A stretch of DNA of 6,574 nucleotides from JANXXV01 sp038200305. GTDB taxonomy: Bacteria; Acidobacteriota; Terriglobia; Bryobacterales; Bryobacteraceae. The first letter of the stretch is position 1. Each line of letters starts with the position of its first letter. The translations under genes were made by a program, and so were the position numbers. Under the pieces are notes generated by a model. That model had not been told where the DNA came from. It ran no database searches and was given only the letters and a program-made list of their open reading frames with translations. This document shows, one piece after another, positions 1 through 6,051 of the stretch. The DNA lies in NCBI GenBank assembly GCA_038200305.1, contig JBBPYD010000163.1, forward strand, positions 1 to 6,574, written 5' to 3'.

Positions 1-529
1 CGTGACTTACTTCTTCAACGGCGGGAATGAGAAACCGTACGCCGGCGAGGAACGGGAAATGGTGCAGTCGCCGAAAGTGGCCACCTACGATCTAAAGCCG
101 GAGATGAGCGCCGCCGGCGTTGCCGATACGGTGATCGCGGCGATTGAGAAGGACAGCTTCGAAGTGATCGTGATGAATTTCGCCAACGCCGACATGGTGG
201 GACATTCAGGCAGAATGGAGCCGACCGTACGCGCCGTGGAAACCGTGGATGCCTGTCTCGGCCGGATCTATCAATCGCTGAAACAAAAGCGTGGCTCTTG
301 GATCATCACCGCCGATCACGGCAACGCCGAGAAGATGATCGATCCGGCTACCGGCGGACCGCACACCTATCACACCACCAATCCCGTTCCGTTCATTTAT
401 GCGAGTGAAGATAAGGTGAGCCTGCGGCAGAACGGTGCATTGCAGGATATTTCGCCCACTATCCTGGGGATCATGGGAGTGGAGCAGCCGAAAGAGATGG
501 AAGGCAAAGATCTCAGGACGCCATCCTGA
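1..529 (+). CDS. gpmI: 2,3-bisphosphoglycerate-independent phosphoglycerate mutase, C-terminal part (5' truncated by window)
   Basis: This is the C-terminal third of the cofactor-independent phosphoglycerate mutase, the cytoplasmic Mn-dependent enzyme that interconverts 3- and 2-phosphoglycerate in glycolysis and gluconeogenesis. The reading frame is open from the left edge. It begins inside the conserved segment (H)VTYFFNGG, so the GTG at base 2 is an internal Val codon and not a start. Numbering from that codon, the visible metal ligands of the alkaline-phosphatase-like domain are all intact: D64 and H68 in NADMVGHSG, D105 and H106 in ITADHGNAEKM, and H124 in HTYHTTNPVP. The usual C-terminal motif follows (QDISPTILGIMGVEQPKEMEGKDL region, residues 148-171). 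The TGA stop is at 527-529. A gap of 37 bases with no visible terminator separates it from the next gene on the same strand, so read-through transcription is possible. Family identity is very secure. Confidence 0.97.
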   Translation, partial: VTYFFNGGNEKPYAGEEREMVQSPKVATYDLKPEMSAAGVADTVIAAIEKDSFEVIVMNFANADMVGHSGRMEPTVRAVETVDACLGRIYQSLKQKRGSWIITADHGNAEKMIDPATGGPHTYHTTNPVPFIYASEDKVSLRQNGALQDISPTILGIMGVEQPKEMEGKDLRTPS

Positions 530-552
530 ACTGACGCTTTAACTCGATCCTG

Positions 553-561
553 AAAGGAAGG
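553..561 (+). promoter_or_regulatory. Ribosome binding site that decides the start of the cytochrome b-molybdopterin gene
   Basis: AAAGGAAGG ends five bases before the ATG at 567, which is good Shine-Dalgarno spacing. The in-frame GTG at 561 overlaps this site and lies only two bases after AAAGGA, so the ATG at 567 is the better start. The choice changes the protein by two residues. Confidence 0.6.
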
Positions 562-566
562 TGCTT

Positions 567-2234
567 ATGATTTCCTTCGATGATGCTCATCGTGCAGTCC
601 ACTATCCAGAGGATCGCCGATTTCGAATTTGGGTCCGTCCGTCGATCTTAGTTCTGCTTCTTTCTCTCGTCCTTGCTTGTCTGGTACTCGCCTGGTTCCA
701 GCACGCTATATATGGCCTGCCCCACATTGCGCCGTCGCCTGCCTCAATCGAGGGCGCACCCAGCGGTCCGCATGGGTTCCCGGTTTGGATTCGCTGGTGC
801 CATTTCTTCAATCTGTTCTTCTTATTTATGCTGATTCGAAGTGGCCTGTCCATCCTGATGGATCACCCGCGCCTTTACCTGAACGATCACTGCACACCTG
901 GCACGGAATGGATTCGCTTCACGCCATTGCAAGTGCCCAAAGACCGAATCTGGACCGCAAAGCAAGATGCGCGTTACATCTCGCCCGCCGTCGCGCTGCC
1001 GGGCTACCGGCACACTGTGGGAGTAGCGCGCTCCTGGCACTTCATCAACGTATATGGATTTGTGCTTACCGGCGTGTTTTTTGTTTGCGGTCTGCTCACC
1101 AGCGATCAGTGGATGCGTCTGGTGCCCACTTCAACCTCAGTGTTCGTGCAAGCGTGGAACACATTTGTCCACTATGCCAATTTCCATTTCCCGCCTGAGC
1201 CGAATGGCTTTTATGGTTACAACGCGCTGCAACAATTGGCTTATTTTGCCACCATTTTCATCATGGCTCCGCTCTCAATCCTCACAGGTCTTGCGATGTC
1301 TCCCGCGCTGGTAAACCATTTTCCCCGCTATACCAAAATTTTTGGAGGGCGGCAGGCAGCCCGCTCGATTCATTTTCTGATTCTCGCCGGCTTCATAGGG
1401 TTTGTGGTGGTGCATGTGACGCTGGTCGCTTTGACAGGTTTCGCCCGCAACATGAATCACATTGTGCTCGGTACCGACGACCTGCATCCAGCCGGCATGA
1501 TTCTCGGCTTCATCGGCATTGCCGCCGTACTCCTTTCCTGGGTGGCCGCGCATTACATCTCCTGGTACTTTCCACGAGGGTTGCAACATGCACAGAAGGC
1601 CATTACACAACCCGTCAAGCTGGTCATTCTTGATCGGCTTATCCCGATAGAGCATTACACGAAGGACCAAATCTCTCCACATTTCTGGCCTAACGGCAAA
1701 ATGCCGGAACGCGAAGACTGGAAGCAGCTTGCGGCTGGGGGCTTCAAGAATTATAGGCTGAAAGTTTCCGGTTTGGTGGACAACCCCGTAGAGCTTTCCC
1801 TTGACGAGATCCGCGCGCTGGGAACCGGCGAATTTATCACTATGCACCACTGCATTCAGGGTTGGTCCGGCATTGCACAATGGGGCGGCCTTTCTATGCG
1901 AAAGCTAATCGAACACGTAAAACCCAAGCCTTATGCCAGGGCCGTCGCATTCTATTCGTTTGGCGATTCGCTGTATGGTGGTTCTTACTACGACACACAG
2001 GACATCCAGAACGCGATGAAGCCGGAGTGCTTGTTGGCTTTTGAAATGAACGGTAAGCCCTTACCGGAAGTCTACGGAGCGCCACTTCGTCTCCGCGTGG
2101 AAAATCAGCTCGGTTACAAAATGGTCAAGTGGATCGAGCGGATCGAATTTGTCGAATCGGAGAAACTGCTCGGCGAAGGTGAGGGCGGCAGTAACGAAGA
2201 CGACGAGTACTTTGATCTTCTGCCGAACATCTAG
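567..2234 (+). CDS. Fused cytochrome b (Ni/Fe-hydrogenase/b561 type) and MsrP/sulfite-oxidase-fold molybdopterin oxidoreductase
   Basis: This 555-residue membrane molybdoenzyme probably exchanges electrons between a Mo-cofactor site and the quinone pool through heme b. Hydrophobic helices lie near residues 26-47, 73-97, 158-177, 221-245, 268-290 and 310-332. H79, H158, H269 and H283 are placed as in Ni/Fe-hydrogenase-type di-heme cytochrome b, with the last two 14 residues apart on one helix. A linker (about 335-390) leads to a compact molybdopterin domain (about 392-530). Its motif HHCIQGWSG contains C429, which matches the Mo-ligating Cys of the MsrP/YedY and sulfite oxidase families; conserved-looking GAPLRLRVENQLGYKMVKW follows at about 504-522. 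The tail is acidic. There is no N-terminal Tat signal. The C-terminal dimerisation domain of true sulfite oxidases is absent, so the soluble part resembles MsrP. The stop codon abuts the ATG of the HPP gene. Substrate is unknown: sulfoxides, sulfite or an N-oxide/oxyanion are all possible. The domain assignments are firm; the physiological role is inference. Confidence 0.88.
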   Translation: MISFDDAHRAVHYPEDRRFRIWVRPSILVLLLSLVLACLVLAWFQHAIYGLPHIAPSPASIEGAPSGPHGFPVWIRWCHFFNLFFLFMLIRSGLSILMDHPRLYLNDHCTPGTEWIRFTPLQVPKDRIWTAKQDARYISPAVALPGYRHTVGVARSWHFINVYGFVLTGVFFVCGLLTSDQWMRLVPTSTSVFVQAWNTFVHYANFHFPPEPNGFYGYNALQQLAYFATIFIMAPLSILTGLAMSPALVNHFPRYTKIFGGRQAARSIHFLILAGFIGFVVVHVTLVALTGFARNMNHIVLGTDDLHPAGMILGFIGIAAVLLSWVAAHYISWYFPRGLQHAQKAITQPVKLVILDRLIPIEHYTKDQISPHFWPNGKMPEREDWKQLAAGGFKNYRLKVSGLVDNPVELSLDEIRALGTGEFITMHHCIQGWSGIAQWGGLSMRKLIEHVKPKPYARAVAFYSFGDSLYGGSYYDTQDIQNAMKPECLLAFEMNGKPLPEVYGAPLRLRVENQLGYKMVKWIERIEFVESEKLLGEGEGGSNEDDEYFDLLPNI

Positions 2235-2852
2235 ATGGAAAGCAATGGACCCGAAGGACCGCTGAGCGGGCGGGCAGCGCATGTCTCCCAACTCATCCAA
2301 CGGCTTCGATTGAGCTGGCTGCTCGCCCACTTGCCGCCGACGGTGGTGTGGGCAAGTTACGTGTTCGTGAACAGTTTCATCACGATCGCTCTGCTCGCCG
2401 TCTTGGCGCTGGTGACCCACAATCCATTTGTCTTTCCGTCGCTCGGGCCCACGGCCTACCTGTTCTTTTTTACTCCCCTTGGAGAATCATCCAGCCCCCG
2501 TAACGCGATCCTGGGACACGCAATAGCGCTGGTCTGCGGCTTTGGCGCGTTCTCCCTCGCTGGTCTGGTCCAGTTCCAATACGCGCCCTACGGCCAAATC
2601 TTCTGGCCGCGAGTTTTGGCTGCTGCGCTTTCGCTAGCATTGACGGCGGCCGTCATGGTTCTAGCACACATCAACCACCCGCCTGCTGGCGCTACTACCA
2701 TGATTGTCTCGCTCGGGATCATTTCTGAACCGCGGCATCTGGCCATCATTGAGGCGGCCGTTGTATTGCTCACCGCACAAGCCTTCGTGATTAACCGGCT
2801 CGCGGGTTTGCCATACCCGGTCTGGCAACGGGTCAAGCACAATCGCAAATAG
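2235..2852 (+). CDS. HPP-family integral membrane protein
   Basis: This 205-residue polytopic inner-membrane protein has the family signature HPPAGATTM at residues 148-156. A second family-like motif, FPSLGPTAY, is at 67-75, and SPRNAILGH is at 87-95. Hydrophobic stretches near 38-60, 64-80, 91-113, 124-146 and 168-187 fit the four- to five-helix HPP fold. Some HPP proteins of cyanobacteria and chloroplasts have been linked to nitrite transport; for most bacterial members the cargo is unknown. The ATG directly follows the TAG of the cytochrome b-molybdopterin gene (2232-2234). No Shine-Dalgarno is visible upstream, so translation is probably coupled to that gene, which implies a shared process. 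The 3' end faces the opposite-strand gene with only 13 bases between the stops. The family call is secure. A transport role for an oxyanion handled by the upstream enzyme is inference. Confidence 0.9.
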   Translation: MESNGPEGPLSGRAAHVSQLIQRLRLSWLLAHLPPTVVWASYVFVNSFITIALLAVLALVTHNPFVFPSLGPTAYLFFFTPLGESSSPRNAILGHAIALVCGFGAFSLAGLVQFQYAPYGQIFWPRVLAAALSLALTAAVMVLAHINHPPAGATTMIVSLGIISEPRHLAIIEAAVVLLTAQAFVINRLAGLPYPVWQRVKHNRK

Positions 2853-2865
2853 TAGCGAGAAGACG

Positions 2866-3336
2866 TCAACGCTGAAAGTTAGTGTGAGTCAAGGCACCGA
2901 TGGACCGGACGATTCTGCGGCCGGTCTCCTGTCCATTCTTATAAAGAACCAAAGAGGCCATCACGTCATCCGACTTTCGTATGTAATCCAAAGCGCCATT
3001 CGCCAGCACGGCGGAGGAAACCGGGTAGCGGTAAGTTTGGTCGCCATCCACCACATCCAGCATCGCTGCCTCTGCATGAGTAATATCGCCGGCATGGGCA
3101 TTCCAACGGATTCGCATATTGCCGGCCACGTCGGATGTCTGCAATTCGAAGGGTACGGATGTCGCAAAACCGGTGGCAATGGCGCTACTCCCAAATAGAA
3201 GCGCAAGACTCGCGGCGAATAAGATGACAGCGCCCGTCCAGGGCACCTTGTCCCACCGCCGTCTCCGGTGCTGGACTGGCGCGTCGAACGGATCGGCCGC
3301 CGTGGACATTTCGTTCATTTGGTCCGGTTCCCGCAA
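2866..3336 (-). CDS. Small single-pass membrane protein of unknown function
   Basis: I do not recognise a named family. The 156-residue product has a polar N-terminus with a strong positive cluster (RRRRW, residues 24-28) and one hydrophobic helix at about 34-57. After that comes a roughly 90-residue domain, probably outside the cytoplasm and beta-rich, with a VPFELQTSDVAGNMRIRW pattern at 61-78. That pattern (a polar strand, then G-x-hydrophobic-R-hydrophobic-x-W, later a DGD turn and an ALDYIRKSDDV strand) recalls uncharacterised acidobacterial proteins, from memory only. The TTG at 3336 is preceded by AAAGGAAG on the minus strand, with spacing of three to five bases depending on register. 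The ATGs at 3318 (residue 7) and 3309 (residue 10) are alternatives with weaker sites. An in-frame stop lies just upstream, so the gene cannot extend further. It converges on the HPP gene and diverges from nfeD. Protein-like charge and hydrophobic patterning supports this frame over the overlapping plus-strand frames. Confidence 0.72.
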   Translation of the reverse strand: MREPDQMNEMSTAADPFDAPVQHRRRRWDKVPWTGAVILFAASLALLFGSSAIATGFATSVPFELQTSDVAGNMRIRWNAHAGDITHAEAAMLDVVDGDQTYRYPVSSAVLANGALDYIRKSDDVMASLVLYKNGQETGRRIVRSIGALTHTNFQR

Positions 3337-3404
3337 TGTCTTCCTTTACGATATTCACCTTACACCATGTCAGTACGCGGCCCGAAATGATACTCTGAAG
3401 GTGA
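3337..3404. promoter_or_regulatory. Divergent intergenic region, presumed to carry promoters in both directions
   Basis: These 68 bases separate the divergent starts of the small membrane protein gene and nfeD, so initiation signals for both are expected here or just inside the genes. Candidates are weak. Rightward, ATGTCA (3367-3372) and GATACT (3389-3394) have 16-base spacing but match consensus only 4/6 each, and they would give a very short leader. Leftward, the complement of 3387-3392 reads TATCAT but has no good -35 partner. No clear operator or hairpin is visible. Confidence 0.3.
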
Positions 3405-4676
3405 TTGAGCCTGCCGTCCATCTGTGTTCTTGCCGTACTGCTTTGCGGCCCTGTGTTCGCCGCACCAAGCAAAGTAATCGCCATTTCCATCGACAGCGTT
3501 GTAAGTCCAATCACTGTTGAAATCGTCTCCCGCGCAATCGAGCAAGCCCAGCGTGAGCAGGCTCAAATGCTACTGATCCGCCTCAACACTCCCGGCGGCA
3601 TGCTGGATTCCACGCGTCAAATCATCGAGAAACTCAACGCCTCGCCCGTTCCAGTGGTCACGTTTGTGACGCCAAGCGGTGGGCGGGCGGCATCGGCTGG
3701 CTTCTTCCTGCTGGAAGCCGGCGACGCCGCCGCAATGGCCGATGGAACAAATACAGGAGCCGCATCGCCGGTTCTGCTTGGGCAGCAGATGGACCCTGTC
3801 ATGCGGCGGAAAGTTGAAAGCGATTCTGCTGCCGGATTGCGCAGTCTTGTGGCGCACCATCACCGTAATGTTGACCTCGCCGAAAAGGCGATCCGGGAAG
3901 CCAAATCCTTCACAGATGCCGAAGCCCTGCAGGACAACCTGATCGATCTGGTGGTGAAAGATCAGGCACAACTTCTGCGGCAGTTGAATGGGCGTGAGGT
4001 GACGCGGTTCAACGGGCAAAAGGTGACCTTCCATCTGGAAGACGCCATCGTCACGGAATACGAACCCTCTTCCCGCCAACGGCTCCTCGGCGCCATCAGC
4101 AACCCTAATATCGCACTGGTGCTGCTGGTCTTGGGAGTGCTCGGCATTTACGTAGAGTTCAATGCGCCGGGGCTTATTTTCCCCGGAGTCATCGGCGGAA
4201 TTTGTGCGCTGCTCGCTCTCTCGGCTCTCAGCATGCTGCCGGTGAACTGGATCGGCGTTGCACTGTTAATTCTTGCCCTCTCACTGTTCGTGCTGGAGGC
4301 GAAATTCACGTCGCACGGAATTTTGGGGATCGGCGGGGCTGTCGCGATGGTCCTGGGAGCGCTGTTGTTGATCGATGGTCCGGCGGAGCTGCGCATCCGG
4401 CTCTCGACAGCGCTTGGCCTCTCCATTCCCTTCGCAGCGATTACGATTTTCCTGGCCACTATTGCGTTCCGCGCCCGTGAAAACAAGGTGCTCACTGGGA
4501 AAGGCACGCTCATCGACGAGATCGCCGTGGCCCGAACGCCGCTCAACCCCGAGGGCAAAGTTTTTCTGCAGGGCGAATACTGGGATGCGATCTCTTCCAG
4601 GCCCGTGGACGTGGGAACGCACGTCCGGGTCACCGCTGTGCAAGGATTGAAGGTTACAGTAGAACCAGTTTCTTGA
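3405..4676 (+). CDS. nfeD: Long-form NfeD membrane serine protease (stomatin operon partner)
   Basis: This 423-residue protein has the full NfeD1b layout. A signal-like helix (residues 4-19, ending VFA-A) is followed by a ClpP/crotonase-fold protease domain (about 22-190), then about five membrane helices (near 234-250, 253-277, 281-298, 304-323 and 337-356) and a C-terminal OB-fold domain (362-421). The protease motifs are intact: NTPGG at 61-65, the Ser nucleophile S97 in GGRAASAGF, GTNTGAASPV at 114-123, and K136 in MRRKVESD at the position of the catalytic Lys. In this family a Ser-Lys dyad cleaves membrane-associated substrates, including the partner stomatin in Pyrococcus. The slipin gene follows immediately, as expected for the pair. 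The TTG at 3405 is the likely start: TGA stops precede it in frame and GAAGG lies three bases upstream. The N-terminus lacks the usual positive charge, so the exact start is less certain than the gene itself. Confidence 0.93.
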   Translation: MSLPSICVLAVLLCGPVFAAPSKVIAISIDSVVSPITVEIVSRAIEQAQREQAQMLLIRLNTPGGMLDSTRQIIEKLNASPVPVVTFVTPSGGRAASAGFFLLEAGDAAAMADGTNTGAASPVLLGQQMDPVMRRKVESDSAAGLRSLVAHHHRNVDLAEKAIREAKSFTDAEALQDNLIDLVVKDQAQLLRQLNGREVTRFNGQKVTFHLEDAIVTEYEPSSRQRLLGAISNPNIALVLLVLGVLGIYVEFNAPGLIFPGVIGGICALLALSALSMLPVNWIGVALLILALSLFVLEAKFTSHGILGIGGAVAMVLGALLLIDGPAELRIRLSTALGLSIPFAAITIFLATIAFRARENKVLTGKGTLIDEIAVARTPLNPEGKVFLQGEYWDAISSRPVDVGTHVRVTAVQGLKVTVEPVS

Positions 4677-4681
4677 GGAGG
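4675..4681 (+). promoter_or_regulatory. Strong ribosome binding site of the slipin gene, overlapping the nfeD stop
   Basis: GAGGAGG overlaps the last two bases of the nfeD TGA and lies seven bases before the slipin ATG. It is the strongest Shine-Dalgarno in the window and suggests that slipin is translated at a high rate relative to the other genes in this run. Confidence 0.75.
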
Positions 4682-4688
4682 CTGTTGG

Positions 4689-5465
4689 ATGTTTGACATT
4701 ACAACGGCGATTGCCTTGGTAATCGTCGCGATCTATCTTATTTCTTCCATCAAGATTCTGCGGGAGTACGAACGCGGCGTCGTTTTCCGTCTGGGGCGTG
4801 TGCTGCCGGAACCGAAAGGGCCGGGCATTATTTTGGTTTTCGCCCCACTGGACCGCATGGTGCGCCTGTCTCTCCGGCTGGAAACTACCGAGGTGCCTCC
4901 ACAGGATGTGGTGACACGCGACAACGTCACCGCCAAGGTGAACGCCGTTCTGTTTTTCCGCGTGGTCGATCCAGTGAAGGCAGTTTTGGCGGTGTCGAAC
5001 TATCTCTATTCCACCTCGCAACTGGCGCAGACCACGCTTCGCAGCGCGCTCGGCGAAGTGGATCTGGATGAGCTGCTAAGCCAGCGGGAGAAGTTGAATA
5101 TCCAACTGCAATCGACGCTTGACCTGGACACCGAACCCTGGGGAGTGAAGGTGGCGAAGGTGGAAGTGAAGCAGGTGGATCTACCCGAACAGATGATTCG
5201 CGCCATTGCCCGCCAAGCCGAAGCCGAGCGCGAACGCCGCGCTAAAGTCATCCACGCCGAAGGCGAATACATGGCCGCCGAAAAGCTCGCGATGGCGGCA
5301 GAATTGATTCAAAAACAGCCAGCCGCTTTGCAATTGCGGTACCTGCAAACACTGGTGGAAATTGGCGCGGAGAAGAACACCACTGTTGTGTTCCCCATAC
5401 CAATAGATATAATTGCAGGATTGGGCAAATTGTTAGACCAAGCGGGCTCCCCCCGGAAAGAGTAA
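4689..5465 (+). CDS. Slipin (stomatin/prohibitin-like SPFH-domain membrane protein)
   Basis: This 258-residue bacterial slipin scaffolds membrane microdomains as oligomers. An N-terminal membrane helix (about 5-21) leads directly into the SPFH/band 7 domain. Recognisable stretches are REYERGVVFRLGR (25-37), the PGIILVFAPLD loop (45-55), PQDVVTRDNVTAKVNAVLFF (71-90), the LRSALGEVDLDELLSQRE segment (117-134) and WGVKVAKVEVKQVDLP (151-166). A charged, Ala/Glu/Arg-rich coiled coil follows (about 171-208). The C-terminus carries the typical LQLRYLQTLVEIGAEKNTTVVFP stretch and a hydrophobic tail (231-249). Length is normal for the family. The gene lies twelve bases after nfeD, the classic stomatin operon arrangement in which NfeD is the partner protease. 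The SPOR gene follows after 22 bases. The family call is secure. What it organises in this organism is unknown. Confidence 0.95.
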   Translation: MFDITTAIALVIVAIYLISSIKILREYERGVVFRLGRVLPEPKGPGIILVFAPLDRMVRLSLRLETTEVPPQDVVTRDNVTAKVNAVLFFRVVDPVKAVLAVSNYLYSTSQLAQTTLRSALGEVDLDELLSQREKLNIQLQSTLDLDTEPWGVKVAKVEVKQVDLPEQMIRAIARQAEAERERRAKVIHAEGEYMAAEKLAMAAELIQKQPAALQLRYLQTLVEIGAEKNTTVVFPIPIDIIAGLGKLLDQAGSPRKE

Positions 5466-5487
5466 AGCCATAGAACCCTCCATTTCC

Positions 5488-6048
5488 ATGCCGCGAAACG
5501 ACGACGGCGAGTTTGAACTTATTCTGGGCAACAAGCAACTGCTCAGCGTCTTTTTTATCGTGGTTATTCTGTTGGGCGTCTTCTTCGCCATGGGCTACAT
5601 CGTGGGGCGGAGCTCCGGCCCGGCGGAAGCCGCGAAGCGAAACCAGGCAGGCGATGCAGCGGCGCCCGCCCGGACTGACGCCCAGAGTTCAATGCCGGCG
5701 GCAACAACACAGACTTTGGTGGAACCGGTCACGAAGACAGTGGAAACGCCCGCGCCGACGCCCCCGGTGGAGCGAACGATCAAAGCCGCGGCGGTGAGTG
5801 CGTCGGCGGTGACAGAACCCGTTGCCGGCCAGATTTATGTCCAGGTGCTCGCGCTTGGGAAGCCGGAAGCCGAAGTGCTGGCTGAAGTGCTGGCGAAAAA
5901 GGGCTTCCACGCAACGGTGGCGCCAGGGCCGAATGACCGGCTCTTTCGGGTTCTGGTAGGGCCGGTGAAGGACGCCGGGGATGCAGGGAAGATCAAGGGC
6001 GATCTGGAGCAGGCCGGCTTCAAGGGAGCTTTTCCCAAAAAGTTTTAG
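5488..6048 (+). CDS. Membrane-anchored SPOR-domain protein
   Basis: The 186-residue product has a short cytoplasmic N-terminus containing GEFELILGNKQLLS (7-20), a single membrane helix (about 18-40) and an Ala/Pro/Thr-rich linker (about 42-112). A SPOR domain ends the protein (about 113-184), recognisable from IYVQVLALGKPEAEVLAEVL, the KGFHATV strand and the RLFRVLVGPV core. SPOR domains bind glycan strands stripped of side peptides and so gather at division septa. A role in cell-wall remodelling or division is therefore likely, but no catalytic domain is present. The ATG at 5488 is supported by the conserved N-terminus and the lack of alternatives; no Shine-Dalgarno is visible. It sits between slipin and lipA with gaps of 22 and 3 bases, indicating co-transcription. 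The N-terminal motif resembles SPOR proteins I associate with Acidobacteriota, which is memory-based. A short EVLAEVLA repeat lies within the domain. Confidence 0.9.
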   Translation: MPRNDDGEFELILGNKQLLSVFFIVVILLGVFFAMGYIVGRSSGPAEAAKRNQAGDAAAPARTDAQSSMPAATTQTLVEPVTKTVETPAPTPPVERTIKAAAVSASAVTEPVAGQIYVQVLALGKPEAEVLAEVLAKKGFHATVAPGPNDRLFRVLVGPVKDAGDAGKIKGDLEQAGFKGAFPKKF

Positions 6049-6051
6049 CCG

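Noticed and set aside
2..4. GTG at the left edge as the start of the phosphoglycerate mutase
   Set aside because: It encodes the Val of the conserved internal (H)VTYFFNGG segment. The N-terminal phosphatase half and the transferase insert must lie upstream of the window.
629..1198. 189-residue plus-strand frame overlapping the cytochrome b region
   Set aside because: Cys/Arg/Ser-rich out-of-frame translation with no family features; the overlapping frame has clear helices and heme histidines.
1275..1880. 201-residue open frame on the minus strand inside the cytochrome b-molybdopterin gene
   Set aside because: No recognisable domain and no plausible hydrophobic or catalytic pattern. It lies wholly inside a well-supported gene and is explained by low stop-codon frequency in GC-rich DNA.
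2853..2880. Possible terminator between the convergent genes (AGCG...CGCT, and GACGTC)
   Set aside because: The stem is only four bases with a long loop and no T-run on either strand, which is too weak to call.
3119..3520. 133-residue plus-strand frame spanning the divergent region, including GTG 3401
   Set aside because: It conflicts with both the membrane-protein gene and the nfeD signal region, and its sequence has no coherent pattern.
4281..5021. 246-residue minus-strand frame across the nfeD/slipin junction
   Set aside because: Rich in His, Arg and Gln with no domain pattern, and opposite two strongly conserved genes.
5868..5893. Short direct repeat GAAGTGCTGGC in the SPOR gene
   Set aside because: Two in-frame copies encode EVLAEVLA within a helix of the SPOR domain. 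This is consistent with ordinary coding sequence and is not a regulatory or mobile repeat.
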